DNA of 64,000 bases from Pseudooceanicola marinus (lineage in GTDB: Bacteria > Pseudomonadota > Alphaproteobacteria > Rhodobacterales > Rhodobacteraceae): contig NZ_JAIVMC010000004.1 in NCBI RefSeq assembly GCF_020177265.1, forward strand, positions 353,212 through 417,211, given 5' to 3'. The notes under the pieces are model-generated. The model saw only the letters and a program-made list of their open reading frames with translations, made no database searches and had not been told where the DNA came from. Every line of letters starts with the position of its first letter. Position 1 is the first letter of the stretch. The position numbers and the translations under genes were made by a program. Shown here in pieces: positions 52,041 to 61,084 of the stretch.

Positions 52041-52846
52041 CGCGCCTGATGCCCCGGATCGAGGCGGCGCTGGCCCTGCTGCTGGCGCTGGTCTGGATCT
52101 CTCCGCTGCTGTTCGCCCTCTGGGCGGCGTTTCATGCCACGACGGATGCGGTGAATTTCACCCTGTCGGCGCCGCTGATCCTGGACAACTTCCGCACCGC
52201 CTGGGACGGCGCGCCCTGGCTGCGCTATTTCCTCAACACCTTCCTGCTGGTGACGCTGGTCCTGGCCGGGCAATTCTTCCTGTGCACCCTCGCGGGCTTC
52301 GCCTTCGCCCGGGTCGAGTTTCGCGGCAAGGGCACGGTCTTTACCCTGATCCTGCTGCAGCTCTTCATCCTGCCCGAGGTGCTGATCGTGAAGAACTACG
52401 CCATCGCCGCCTCGCTGGGGCTGGTGGACACGATCGCGGGGATTGGCGTGCCCTACATGGCCTCGGCCTTCGGCATCTTCCTGATGCGTCAGGCCTTCAA
52501 GGGCGTCCCGATGGAGCTGGATGAGGCCGCCCGGGTCGAGGGCTGTTCCCTGCTGGGCGTGCTGTGGCGCGTCTACGTTCCGGCCGCCCGGCCCACATAT
52601 ATCGCCTATGCGCTGGTCTCGGTGGCGACGCACTGGAACAACTTCCTCTGGCCGCTGATCGTCACCAATACCGAAAGCGCCCGGCCCCTGACCGTGGGCC
52701 TGTCGATCTTCGGCGCGCCGGAGAACGGCGTGGACATATCGGTGATCTCGGCGGCGACAGTGATGGTCATCGCGCCCCTGCTGGTGCTGTTCCTGGTGTT
52801 CCAGCGCCAGTTCGTGCAGGCCTTCCTGCGGGCAGGGATCAAGTAG
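52037..52846 (+). CDS. Ugp-like ABC transporter permease (UgpE type)
   Basis: A 269-residue permease, six hydrophobic segments and EAA loop EAARVEGCSLLGVLWRVYVP. ATGA-coupled to the upstream permease. It ends only 3 bp before the convergent gene at 52850. Confidence 0.92.
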   Translation: MTRLMPRIEAALALLLALVWISPLLFALWAAFHATTDAVNFTLSAPLILDNFRTAWDGAPWLRYFLNTFLLVTLVLAGQFFLCTLAGFAFARVEFRGKGTVFTLILLQLFILPEVLIVKNYAIAASLGLVDTIAGIGVPYMASAFGIFLMRQAFKGVPMELDEAARVEGCSLLGVLWRVYVPAARPTYIAYALVSVATHWNNFLWPLIVTNTESARPLTVGLSIFGAPENGVDISVISAATVMVIAPLLVLFLVFQRQFVQAFLRAGIK

Positions 52847-52849
52847 GAT

Positions 52850-53149
52850 TTAATCCTGCGTCAGGTGTCGGCGCACCAGCAGCAGGTGCAGGACATGGGC
52901 GGCGGTGAAGACACCGAGGATCAGCGCGATCGCGGCGGGCCCGGCATCGGCCACCAGGTGGAACAACAGCGCGACACCCCCGGCCAGAAGCGGCGTCAGG
53001 CACAGGGCCAGGCCGCGCGGCGCGGACCAGGTGGGACGGCCATCCAGCCCCCATTGCATGGGAAGGTGACCGGCACGGGGCAGTTGCAGGTAGGCCCCGG
53101 CCGACAGCCCGATCAGGGCAAGTGACAGAAATCCGCAGAGATAGATCAT
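52850..53149 (-). CDS. Small membrane protein, DUF1648-like
   Basis: A 99-residue hydrophobic protein with about three membrane segments (MIYLCGFLSLALIGLSAGAY; GLALCLTPLLAGGVALLFHL; AIALILGVFTAAHVLHLLL). The central LPMQWGLDGRPTWSA resembles the P-x-H-F/W-n-x-x-G-x-P pattern of DUF1648. Start ATG 53149. Function not recognised. Confidence 0.6.
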   Translation of the reverse strand: MIYLCGFLSLALIGLSAGAYLQLPRAGHLPMQWGLDGRPTWSAPRGLALCLTPLLAGGVALLFHLVADAGPAAIALILGVFTAAHVLHLLLVRRHLTQD

Positions 53150-53234
53150 CGGCGGCCCTCTTCCGGTGGCATCCATACGTCGCCGGATTCTGTCAAAGGG
53201 GTCGGGGCCGCGTCAAGGCGCGGCCCGGATTTGC

Positions 53235-54557
53235 TCAGCGAAGCGCTTTTTGCCACTCATGGTAGGAGCTTTTCGGCGTCCGTTTCATCGTCTCGAAGTC
53301 GACATGCACCAGGCCGAAGCGTTTCTCGTAGCCCAGCGACCATTCGTAGTTGTCCAGAAGCGACCACAGGAAGTAGCCGTTCACCGGCACGCCCTCGTCC
53401 CCCGCCTTCTTCACCATCGCCAGATGCTTCTGCACGTAGTCCAGCCGCTCGGGGTCGTTGACCGTGCCGTCGGGCTGGATCACGTCGGCGTTGGCCATGC
53501 CGTTCTCGGTGACGAACAGGGGCAGGTCGCCGGTGTATTCCTCCGCCGTGCGTTTCAGGAACTTGTAGAGGCCCTCGGGGTAGATTTCCCAATCCATGAA
53601 GGTCTTGGGCAGGGGGCCTTCGACCTCATGATGATGCGGCCAGGGGCCGTCGTCGGGCGCGATCAGCTTGCGGGTGTAGTAGTTCACGCCGACCCAGTCG
53701 AGCGGGCTGGCGATCACGTCGAAATCGTCCTGCCAGCCCTCGGGCATATGCGGCTCGAATCCCTTCATGACGTTGGCGGGGTATTCCTTCTTGAACATGC
53801 CGCCCAGGAAGAAACGGTTGTAGTAGCCATCGTAAAGGGCTGCGGCCTCGGCCGCCTCGGGGGTGTCATCGGCCGGATCGGCCCATTCCATGTTCACCAC
53901 GGCCCCCAGGTTGTTCAGGCCCATGGCGCGCATCGCCTGGATGGCGGTGCCGTGGGCTTTCATCACGTGGTGCATGGCGCGGGCGGTGGCGCGGATGTCC
54001 TTCAGCCCCGGGGCCTGATGGCCCAGGAAATGCGACAGGAAGGCCACGCACCAGGGTTCGTTGATCGGCGCGATGGAATGCATGCGGTCGCCGATGCGGC
54101 CCATGATGACCTCGGCGAAATCGGCGAACCAATAGGGGATGTCGGGGTTGCGCCAGCCGCCCAGATCCGCCAGCGGGCTGGGCAGTTCCCAGTGATACAG
54201 CGTCGCGCAGGGCTTGATGCCGCGTTCCAGCATGGCATCGGTCAGACGGTCATAGAAATCCAGGCCTTCCGGATTGGGCGTGCCGCGTCCCTCCGGCAAG
54301 ACCCGCGCCCAGGAGGTGGAAAAGCGGTAGCAGTCGAAGCCCGCGCCCTTCACCAGGTCCAGGTCTTCCTCGTAGCGGTGGTAGTGGTCACAGGCGCGGT
54401 CACCGTTTTCAGAGCGCACCACGTTTCCGGGGGTGGCGGCGAAGGTGTCCCAGTGGGTCGAACCGGCGCCGCCGAAGGCGTGCCCCTCGATCTGGTAGGA
54501 GGAGGTGGCGGTGCCGAAGAGGAAGCCTTCGGGGAAATCCTGTCGGGAGAAGGTCAT
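53235..54557 (-). CDS. Beta-glucosidase, glycoside hydrolase family 1
   Basis: A 440-residue GH1 enzyme. Acid/base E167 in APINEPW and nucleophile E351 in FVTENGMA; N-terminal FLFGTATSSYQIEG is typical. No signal peptide, so it is cytoplasmic. It lies 46 bp downstream of the LacI-type regulator on the same strand and may be cotranscribed with it. It would cleave beta-glucosides such as cellobiose or aryl glucosides taken up by the neighbouring transporter. Confidence 0.95.
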   Translation of the reverse strand: MTFSRQDFPEGFLFGTATSSYQIEGHAFGGAGSTHWDTFAATPGNVVRSENGDRACDHYHRYEEDLDLVKGAGFDCYRFSTSWARVLPEGRGTPNPEGLDFYDRLTDAMLERGIKPCATLYHWELPSPLADLGGWRNPDIPYWFADFAEVIMGRIGDRMHSIAPINEPWCVAFLSHFLGHQAPGLKDIRATARAMHHVMKAHGTAIQAMRAMGLNNLGAVVNMEWADPADDTPEAAEAAALYDGYYNRFFLGGMFKKEYPANVMKGFEPHMPEGWQDDFDVIASPLDWVGVNYYTRKLIAPDDGPWPHHHEVEGPLPKTFMDWEIYPEGLYKFLKRTAEEYTGDLPLFVTENGMANADVIQPDGTVNDPERLDYVQKHLAMVKKAGDEGVPVNGYFLWSLLDNYEWSLGYEKRFGLVHVDFETMKRTPKSSYHEWQKALR

Positions 54558-54603
54558 GGGTCTCTCATCTGCTGCGGGGCGGGGCCCGGGTCGGAAAGGG
54601 GTG

Positions 54604-55647
54604 TCAGCCCAGGCGTGCGGCCTGAATGGGGGCGGGGCCGGTCGAGCTGCCGACCACCAGCTGCGCTTCCAGCAGCCGGGTGATCGGGCCCTCGTCCGGC
54701 GCGGAGATCAGTTGCACCAGCGCATCGGCCAGCAGTTCGCCCGCCATGCGGACGGAGGACCGGGTGGCGGTGAAGATCGGCAGGTCCTGGCCGTTCTTGA
54801 GGTAGGACAGATCGTCGTCATGGGTGATGACCGACAGGTCGCGGCCCATCACCAGCCCGGCTTCCTGCAGGGCGCGGCGGATGCCGATGGCCGACAGGAT
54901 CGAGGAACAGATGATCGCCGTCGGCGGATCGTCCAGCGACAGCATGTGCCGGGTCTTCTTGAAGCCGAATTCCTCGGTCATCTCGTCGGTGCACATCAGG
55001 ATTGGATCGGGGGTCAGCCCGGCGGCCTCCAGCGCGCGGGTGTAGCCCTTGCGCCGGCGGAAGGCGAAATCCATCCGTTCCAGCCCGTTGATCAGCGCGA
55101 TGCGGCGGTGGCCCAGCTGGATCAGGAATTCGGTGGCACGGCGGAAGGCCTGGGTGTTGTTCACGTCGATCCAGGAATAGGGAACATCGACCCCGGTCGA
55201 GCGGCCGTGCACCACGAAGGGCAGGCCGATCTCGTTCAGCAGGGCGATGCGTTCGTCGTTCACAGCGGGCGCCTGGACAATCACCCCGTCGACGGCGCCG
55301 CGGGCGCGGAACTCGCGGTACACCTTGCCCTCGTCATCGCCGGGCACCCGGGTCAGCAGGATGTCATAGCCCGCCCGCGCCAGGTTCTGGCTGGCGCCTG
55401 CGACGAAATCCCCGAAGACCGGGTTGACCATCTCATGCTCGGTCGAGGTGGGGATCACCTGGCCGATCAGCATCGCGCGCCCCGTCGCCAGGCCCTTGGC
55501 CCGGCTGTTCGGGCGATAGCCCATTTGCGCGGCGGCTTCCTCGACCCTGCGGCGCGTCGCCGCGCTGACCTCCGGGTAGCCGTTCAGCGCACGGCTGACC
55601 GTGGTCTGCGACAGCCCGAGGGCCTCTGCCAGGGTTTTCAGGTTCAT
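54604..55647 (-). CDS. aglR: LacI-family regulator AglR-like
   Basis: A 347-residue LacI/GalR regulator. HTH: LKTLAEALGLSQTTVSRALNGYPEV, then AATRRRVEEAAAQMGYRPN and a sugar-binding core. Divergent from aglE. The AAAGCGCTTT palindromes before its own gene and before aglE match the LacI-family/AglR type, whose central CpG is typical. It likely represses the agl operon and its own transcript, which may include the GH1 gene. Confidence 0.93.
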   Translation of the reverse strand: MNLKTLAEALGLSQTTVSRALNGYPEVSAATRRRVEEAAAQMGYRPNSRAKGLATGRAMLIGQVIPTSTEHEMVNPVFGDFVAGASQNLARAGYDILLTRVPGDDEGKVYREFRARGAVDGVIVQAPAVNDERIALLNEIGLPFVVHGRSTGVDVPYSWIDVNNTQAFRRATEFLIQLGHRRIALINGLERMDFAFRRRKGYTRALEAAGLTPDPILMCTDEMTEEFGFKKTRHMLSLDDPPTAIICSSILSAIGIRRALQEAGLVMGRDLSVITHDDDLSYLKNGQDLPIFTATRSSVRMAGELLADALVQLISAPDEGPITRLLEAQLVVGSSTGPAPIQAARLG

Positions 55648-55654
55648 CAGTTAT

Positions 55655-55668
55655 CCAAAGCGCTTTGA
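55655..55668. promoter_or_regulatory. AglR operator, aglR side
   Basis: CCAAAGCGCTTTGA contains the perfect 10-bp palindrome AAAGCGCTTT (55657-55666), 8 bp upstream of the aglR ATG. Position fits autorepression. Confidence 0.75.
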
Positions 55669-55780
55669 AAAACGGTGCGGCTTTCTGTGTGCAATCAAAG
55701 ACCCGTCACGTCAATGGCCTTGATAATAGGGCGTGAGTGCTGACCTTACGTCCTGCTAAACTTGAATTTTCGGCAAATTG

Positions 55781-55834
55781 TTGACATCACGGAGACGCGT
55801 GTCATTTATCTTCACACGCCTCAAAGCGCTTTGA
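55781..55834 (+). promoter_or_regulatory. aglE promoter and AglR operator
   Basis: TTGACA (55781-55786), 17-bp spacer and weak ATTTAT -10 (55804-55809), followed by the perfect 14-bp palindrome TCAAAGCGCTTTGA (55821-55834). The operator lies around the expected transcription start, so repressor binding would block initiation. The aglE start is at 55890. Confidence 0.75.
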
Positions 55835-55889
55835 ACTGGATTCGGCGCAAGCAAGATGGCGCATGGCGCATTCGGGAGGGAATTTGGCT

Positions 55890-57158
55890 ATGAACAAAGT
55901 ACTTTACACGAGCGTGGCAAGCCTGGCCCTGACGGTCGGCGCGGCACAAGCAGAGCAGGTCACCGTTTTCGGTCCCTGGCTCGGCCCGGACCAGGAACAG
56001 GTCGAAAAGGTTCTGGAAGGCTTCGCGGAAGCCTCCGGTCATGAGGTGTCCTACGTGGGCTCCGACAGCTTTGAACAGCAGATCGTCATTGACGCCGAGG
56101 CGGGCTCCGCGCCGAACATCGCGATCTTCCCGCAGCCGGGTCTGGCGCAGGACATGGCGCGCAACGGCTTCCTCACGCCGCTGGCCGACGGCACCGACGA
56201 CTGGGTGCGCGAGCACTACGCCGCTGGTGACAGCTGGGTCGACCTGGGCAGCTTTGCCGGCCCCGACGGCGAAGACAGCCTCTATGGCTTCTTCTACAAG
56301 GTCGATGTGAAATCCCTCGTCTGGTACATGCCCGAGAACTTCGAGGACGCAGGCTACGACGTGCCCGAGACCATGGAAGAACTGAAAGCGCTGACCGAGC
56401 AGATGGCCGCGGACGGTGAGACGCCCTGGTGCATCGGTCTGGGGTCGGGCGCCGCGACCGGCTGGCCTGCGACCGACTGGGTCGAAGACCTGATGCTGCG
56501 CGTCGCCACCCCCGAGGAATACGACGCCTGGGTCAGCAACGACATGCCCTTCGACGATCCCAAGGTGATCGAGGCGATCGAGGAATTCGGCTGGTTCGCC
56601 AAGAACGACGACTACGTCGCCGGTGGCGCCAATGCCGTGGCCGCGACCGATTTCCGCGATGCGCCGCAGGGCCTCTTCTCCTTCCCGCCGCAGTGCTACA
56701 TGCTGAAGCAGGCGTCCTTCATCCCGACCTTCTTCCCGGATGATGCGGTGGTCGGCGAAGACGTCGATTTCTTCTACTTCCCGGCCTATGGCGACAGCGA
56801 CCTGGGCACCCCGGTGCTGGGCGCCGGCACGCTCTGGGCGATCACCAGCGACAGCCAGGGCGCGCAGGATCTGATCAAGTACCTGCAGACCACCGAGGCG
56901 CATGAAACCTGGATGGCCATGTCCGGCTTCCTGACGCCCTACAAGGATGTGGACACCTCGGTCTTCGGGGATCCGACCCTGAAGAACATGAACGACATCC
57001 TGCTGAACGCCACCACCTTCCGCTTCGACGCCTCCGACCTGATGCCGGGCGCGGTCGGCGCGGGGTCCTTCTGGACCGGCATGGTGGACTACGTCGGTGG
57101 CAAATCCGCCGAAGATGTCGGCGCGGACATCCAGGCGTCCTGGGACGCCATCAAGTAA
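55890..57158 (+). CDS. aglE: Alpha-glucoside ABC transporter substrate-binding protein
   Basis: A 422-residue periplasmic protein. The signal peptide MNKVLYTSVASLALTVGAAQ precedes AEQVTVFGPWLGPDQEQ. Start ATG 55890 has GGGAGGG SD. Conserved family parts: KVDVKSLVWYMPENF and GAGTLWAITSD. Gene order aglR-aglEFGAK equals that of Sinorhizobium meliloti, where the system takes up sucrose, maltose and trehalose. Confidence 0.93.
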   Translation: MNKVLYTSVASLALTVGAAQAEQVTVFGPWLGPDQEQVEKVLEGFAEASGHEVSYVGSDSFEQQIVIDAEAGSAPNIAIFPQPGLAQDMARNGFLTPLADGTDDWVREHYAAGDSWVDLGSFAGPDGEDSLYGFFYKVDVKSLVWYMPENFEDAGYDVPETMEELKALTEQMAADGETPWCIGLGSGAATGWPATDWVEDLMLRVATPEEYDAWVSNDMPFDDPKVIEAIEEFGWFAKNDDYVAGGANAVAATDFRDAPQGLFSFPPQCYMLKQASFIPTFFPDDAVVGEDVDFFYFPAYGDSDLGTPVLGAGTLWAITSDSQGAQDLIKYLQTTEAHETWMAMSGFLTPYKDVDTSVFGDPTLKNMNDILLNATTFRFDASDLMPGAVGAGSFWTGMVDYVGGKSAEDVGADIQASWDAIK

Positions 57159-57184
57159 ACCCAGTCGCGGGGGAACCTGCGATC

Positions 57185-57216
57185 GCGCGGCCCGGAGGCA
57201 ACTTTCCGGGCCGCGC
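57185..57216. repeat. Hairpin between aglE and aglF
   Basis: A perfect 12-bp stem GCGCGGCCCGGA / TCCGGGCCGCGC with an 8-nt loop, 27 bp after the aglE stop and without a T-run. Suggests mRNA protection of the binding-protein message. Confidence 0.75.
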
Positions 57217-57247
57217 CTGACTTCGGCGACAAGCAGACGAGGGTATC

Positions 57248-58249
57248 ATGGCACCGGCATTGCAGGGTTTGCTGACAATCGTGATCGGCATCAGCGTATG
57301 CATCGGATATTTTCTCGGGTCCAACCTGCTGCTGGATACCCTGTTTCCGCCACGTGGCCCGCGCGCCGGGCGCAACATCAACATCGCCAACATGGTACGG
57401 CCCTGGCTGTTCCTGTTCCCCGCCATGTTCGCCCTGGGTCTGTACCTGGCCTACCCGGTGGTCGAGACGCTGCGCCTGTCGCTGACCGAGCGGGTCCCGG
57501 GGGGCGGCTATGTCTGGGCGGGCTTCGACAATTACATCCAGATGGCGAATGAGCCGAAGTTCTGGGAAGCGATCATCAACAACATGCTCTGGCTGCTGGT
57601 GGTTCCGGGGCTGGCCACGGTCTTCGGCCTTCTGGCCGCGCAGCTGACCGACCGCATCAAGTGGGGCAATATCGCCAAGTCGATCATCTTCATGCCCATG
57701 GCGATCAGCTTCGTCGGGGCCTCGGTGATCTGGAAACTGGTCTATGACGCCCGCCCCGCAGGGCAGGAGCAGATCGGCATCCTCAACGCCATCGTGGTGG
57801 CCCTGGGCGGACAGCCCGAGACCTGGCTGACCATTCCCTTCTGGAACAACTTCTTCCTGATGGCCGTGCTGGTCTGGATCCAGACGGGCTTTGCCATGGT
57901 GATCCTGTCGGCTGCCCTGCGCGGCATCCCGGAAGAAACCATCGAGGCCGCCATCGTCGACGGCGCCAACCCGATGCAGATCTTCTTCAAGATCAAGGTG
58001 CCGCAGATCAAGGGCACGATCATGGTCGTCTGGACCACGATCACCATCATCGTGCTGAAGATCTTCGACATCGTCTTTGCCATGACCAACGGCCAGTGGG
58101 GGACGCAGGTTCTGGCGAACTACATGTACGCCAAGCTCTTCGTCGCCCGGGACTGGGGCGTGGGCAGTGCCTCGGCCATCGTCATCATGGTGCTGGTGCT
58201 GCCGATCCTGGTCTGGAACGTGCGCAACGCGCGCAAGGAAATGAACTGA
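57248..58249 (+). CDS. aglF: Alpha-glucoside ABC transporter permease AglF
   Basis: A 333-residue permease with an extra N-terminal helix before the standard six (LQGLLTIVIGISVCIGYFLG). EAA loop: EAAIVDGANPMQIFFKIKVP. Start ATG 57248. Second gene of the agl operon. Confidence 0.93.
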   Translation: MAPALQGLLTIVIGISVCIGYFLGSNLLLDTLFPPRGPRAGRNINIANMVRPWLFLFPAMFALGLYLAYPVVETLRLSLTERVPGGGYVWAGFDNYIQMANEPKFWEAIINNMLWLLVVPGLATVFGLLAAQLTDRIKWGNIAKSIIFMPMAISFVGASVIWKLVYDARPAGQEQIGILNAIVVALGGQPETWLTIPFWNNFFLMAVLVWIQTGFAMVILSAALRGIPEETIEAAIVDGANPMQIFFKIKVPQIKGTIMVVWTTITIIVLKIFDIVFAMTNGQWGTQVLANYMYAKLFVARDWGVGSASAIVIMVLVLPILVWNVRNARKEMN

Positions 58250-58259
58250 GGAGGCGGTG

Positions 58260-59414
58260 ATGAAGAATATTGCCGGACAGAAACCCGCACTTCTCTGGGC
58301 CACGCATCTTGCCGTGGCCTTCATGGTGATCCTGTGGATCATCCCAACCTTCGGCCTGCTGGTCTCGTCCTTCCGCACCGGCGACCAGATCTCCACCAGC
58401 GGCTGGTGGAAATCGCTCTTTGCCACCGAACAGGTGGAGGGGTTCCGCACCGCCTCGCCCGAGGACCAGGTGCAAGAGGGCGATCTTTACGTGATCGAGG
58501 GCAATGTCTTCACCGATGGCGGGGCCGAGGCCAACACGCTGTCGGCCTGGGGCACCTCGTCGCGTGATGTCAGCGCCTATGCGCCGGGTGACGTGGCCGA
58601 GCTGCGCGACGGCGGCACCATCACCATCGCGGAGAACGGCGACTACCGGCTGGAGAACAGCGAACCCTTCGAGGGCAGCCGGGGCGAGCGGGTCTTCGGC
58701 ACCGTGTCCGAACCGCCCACCTTCACCCTGGAAAACTACGATCGCGTCCTCTTCTCCGGCTCCAGCACCGACGGGATGCAGAAGGCCTTCCTGAACACCA
58801 TGACGGTGACGATCCCCGCGACCGTTATTCCGATCCTGATCGCCGCCTTCGCGGCCTATGCCCTGGCCTGGATGGATTTCCCGGGCCGCGCCCTGCTGAT
58901 CGCGGGCGTCGTGGCCCTGCTGGTGGTGCCGCTGCAACTGGCGCTGATCCCGCTGCTGAAGCTGCACCTGAACATCGGCATCGGGAAGGGCTACATGGGC
59001 GTCTGGCTGGCGCATACGGGCTTCGGCCTGCCCATGGCGGTCTACCTGCTGCGCAACTACATCGCGGGTCTGCCCCGCGACATCATCGAAAACGCCCGCG
59101 TGGACGGCGCGACGGAATTCCAGATCTTCACCCGGATCATCCTGCCGCTGTCCTTCCCTGCGCTGGCCAGCTTCGCGATCTTCCAGTTCCTGTGGACCTG
59201 GAACGACCTGCTGGTGGCCAAGGTCTTCCTGATCGACGCCTCGGGGCAGACCACGGTGATGACCAACCAGATTGTCGAGTTGATGGGCACCCGGGGCGGT
59301 GACTGGGAGATCCTGGCCACGGCGGCCTTCGTCTCCATCTCCGTGCCGCTGCTCGTCTTCTTCTTCATGCAGAAATACCTGGTCCGCGGCCTTCTGGCCG
59401 GGTCCGTGAAATAG
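58260..59414 (+). CDS. aglG: Alpha-glucoside ABC transporter permease AglG
   Basis: A 384-residue permease, longer than usual CUT1 permeases because a hydrophilic periplasmic insertion of about 120 residues (from about residue 45 to 165) lies between the first and second membrane segments. The EAA-equivalent loop reads ENARVDGATEFQIFTRIILP. AglG proteins are known to be long, so this is family-normal. Start ATG 58260, with an adjacent GTG three bases earlier also possible. Confidence 0.92.
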   Translation: MKNIAGQKPALLWATHLAVAFMVILWIIPTFGLLVSSFRTGDQISTSGWWKSLFATEQVEGFRTASPEDQVQEGDLYVIEGNVFTDGGAEANTLSAWGTSSRDVSAYAPGDVAELRDGGTITIAENGDYRLENSEPFEGSRGERVFGTVSEPPTFTLENYDRVLFSGSSTDGMQKAFLNTMTVTIPATVIPILIAAFAAYALAWMDFPGRALLIAGVVALLVVPLQLALIPLLKLHLNIGIGKGYMGVWLAHTGFGLPMAVYLLRNYIAGLPRDIIENARVDGATEFQIFTRIILPLSFPALASFAIFQFLWTWNDLLVAKVFLIDASGQTTVMTNQIVELMGTRGGDWEILATAAFVSISVPLLVFFFMQKYLVRGLLAGSVK

Positions 59415-59425
59415 GAATGCTCCCC

Positions 59426-61078
59426 ATGACGACAACGATTGCTTCTGCCGAAAAGACCGCGGAATGGTGGCGCGGTGCCGTGATCTACCAGATCTATCCG
59501 CGCAGCTTCCAGGACGCCAATGGCGACGGGATCGGCGACCTGGCCGGCATCACGCAGCGCCTGGACCATATCGCCTCGCTCGGCGCCGACGCGATCTGGA
59601 TCTCGCCCTTCTTCACCTCCCCGATGAAGGACTTCGGCTATGACGTCAGCGACTACTGCGACGTCGACGCCATGTTCGGCACCCTGCGCGATTTCGACGA
59701 CCTGACCAGCCGCGCCCGGGAACTGGGCCTGAAGGTGCTGATCGACCTGGTGCTGTCGCATACCTCGGACCAGCATCCCTGGTTCGCCGAAAGCCGTGCC
59801 AGCCGCGAGAACCCGAAATCCGACTGGTACGTCTGGGCCGATGCCAAGCCCGACGGCACCCCGCCCAACAACTGGATGTCGCTGTTCGGCGGTTCCTCCT
59901 GGCAGTGGGATTCCCGTCGCCAGCAGTACTACCTGCACAACTTCCTCTCCTCGCAGCCCGACCTGAACTTCCACTGTGACGAGGTGAAACAGGAGCTGCT
60001 CAGCGTCGCCCGCTTCTGGTTGAACCGTGGCGTCAACGGCTTCCGCCTGGACACGATCAATTTCTACACCCACGACGCCGAGCTGCGCGACAACCCCGCG
60101 CTGCCGCCCGAGAAACGGGTGGCCAACACGGCACCCTCGGTGAACCCCTACATCTGGCAGGACCATCTCTACGACAAGTCGCGCCCCGAGAACTTGGAGT
60201 TCCTGCGCGAACTGCGCGCGGTGATGGAACCCTATGACGCCGCCGCCGTCGGCGAGGTGGGCGATGACCAGCGCGGGCTGGAGATCCTGGGTCAGTACAC
60301 CCGGGGCAACGACCTGATGCACATGTGCTATGCCTTCGAGTTGCTGGCCGGTGACACGCCCTCCGCCGACTACGTGAAGACCACGATGGACCTCGTCGAC
60401 CGAGTTGCCAGCGACGGCTGGGCCTGTTGGGCGTTTTCCAACCACGACGTGGTGCGTCACCCGACCCGGTGGAAGCTGGAAGACGAGGGCATCCGCTGCT
60501 TCAACGTGATGATGATGTGCCTGCGCGGCTCGGTCTGCCTCTACCAAGGCGAAGAGCTGGGCCTCTACGAGGCCGACGTGGCCTACGAGGACCTGCAGGA
60601 TCCCTACGGCATCCAGTTCTGGCCCGAGTTCAAGGGCCGCGACGGCTGTCGGACCCCGATGGTCTGGGAGGCGCACAACCCCCACGCCGGTTTCGGCACC
60701 GGCGGCGACGAACGCCCCTGGTTGCCGGTCAGCGGCAGCCAGGCCGCCAAGGCCGTGGACCTGCAGGAAAACGTGCCCACCTCGACCCTCAACCACTACC
60801 GCCGCTCGGTGGCGCTGCGCCAGGATCACCCGGTGTTGAAACGCGGCACCCAGACGCCGCTGTCGGCTGAGGGCTCGGTGCTGTCCTTCACCCGTGAAGG
60901 GGAGGGCGAGACGCTCTTCTGTGCCTTCAACCTCAGTGGGGACGAGGCCGAGCTGACCCTGCCCGCGGGCACCTGGACCAGCGTGGCAGAGGGGCTGCAG
61001 GGGGCCGTGGTGCCGGAGGGCAAGACTGTCAAACTGCCCGGCTGGGGCTATGCTGTGCTGGCAAAAGAAGGGGAGTGA
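59426..61078 (+). CDS. aglA: Alpha-glucosidase, glycoside hydrolase family 13
   Basis: A 550-residue cytoplasmic GH13 enzyme (oligo-1,6-glucosidase/alpha-glucosidase subfamily). Nucleophile D209 in GFRLDTINF, acid/base E277 in VGEVGDD, and transition-state D341 in FSNHDVV. N-terminal YQIYPRSFQDANGDGIGDL is typical. Start ATG 59426 is preferred over 59417 because AGGA lies 9 nt upstream. It splits imported sucrose/maltose-type sugars. Confidence 0.94.
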   Translation: MTTTIASAEKTAEWWRGAVIYQIYPRSFQDANGDGIGDLAGITQRLDHIASLGADAIWISPFFTSPMKDFGYDVSDYCDVDAMFGTLRDFDDLTSRARELGLKVLIDLVLSHTSDQHPWFAESRASRENPKSDWYVWADAKPDGTPPNNWMSLFGGSSWQWDSRRQQYYLHNFLSSQPDLNFHCDEVKQELLSVARFWLNRGVNGFRLDTINFYTHDAELRDNPALPPEKRVANTAPSVNPYIWQDHLYDKSRPENLEFLRELRAVMEPYDAAAVGEVGDDQRGLEILGQYTRGNDLMHMCYAFELLAGDTPSADYVKTTMDLVDRVASDGWACWAFSNHDVVRHPTRWKLEDEGIRCFNVMMMCLRGSVCLYQGEELGLYEADVAYEDLQDPYGIQFWPEFKGRDGCRTPMVWEAHNPHAGFGTGGDERPWLPVSGSQAAKAVDLQENVPTSTLNHYRRSVALRQDHPVLKRGTQTPLSAEGSVLSFTREGEGETLFCAFNLSGDEAELTLPAGTWTSVAEGLQGAVVPEGKTVKLPGWGYAVLAKEGE

Positions 61079-61084
61079 GGAAGA

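Noticed and set aside
58390..58760. Hydrophilic stretch in aglG as a foreign insertion or gene fusion
   Set aside because: AglG proteins are normally about 380 residues with a large periplasmic loop, so the stretch is family-typical.
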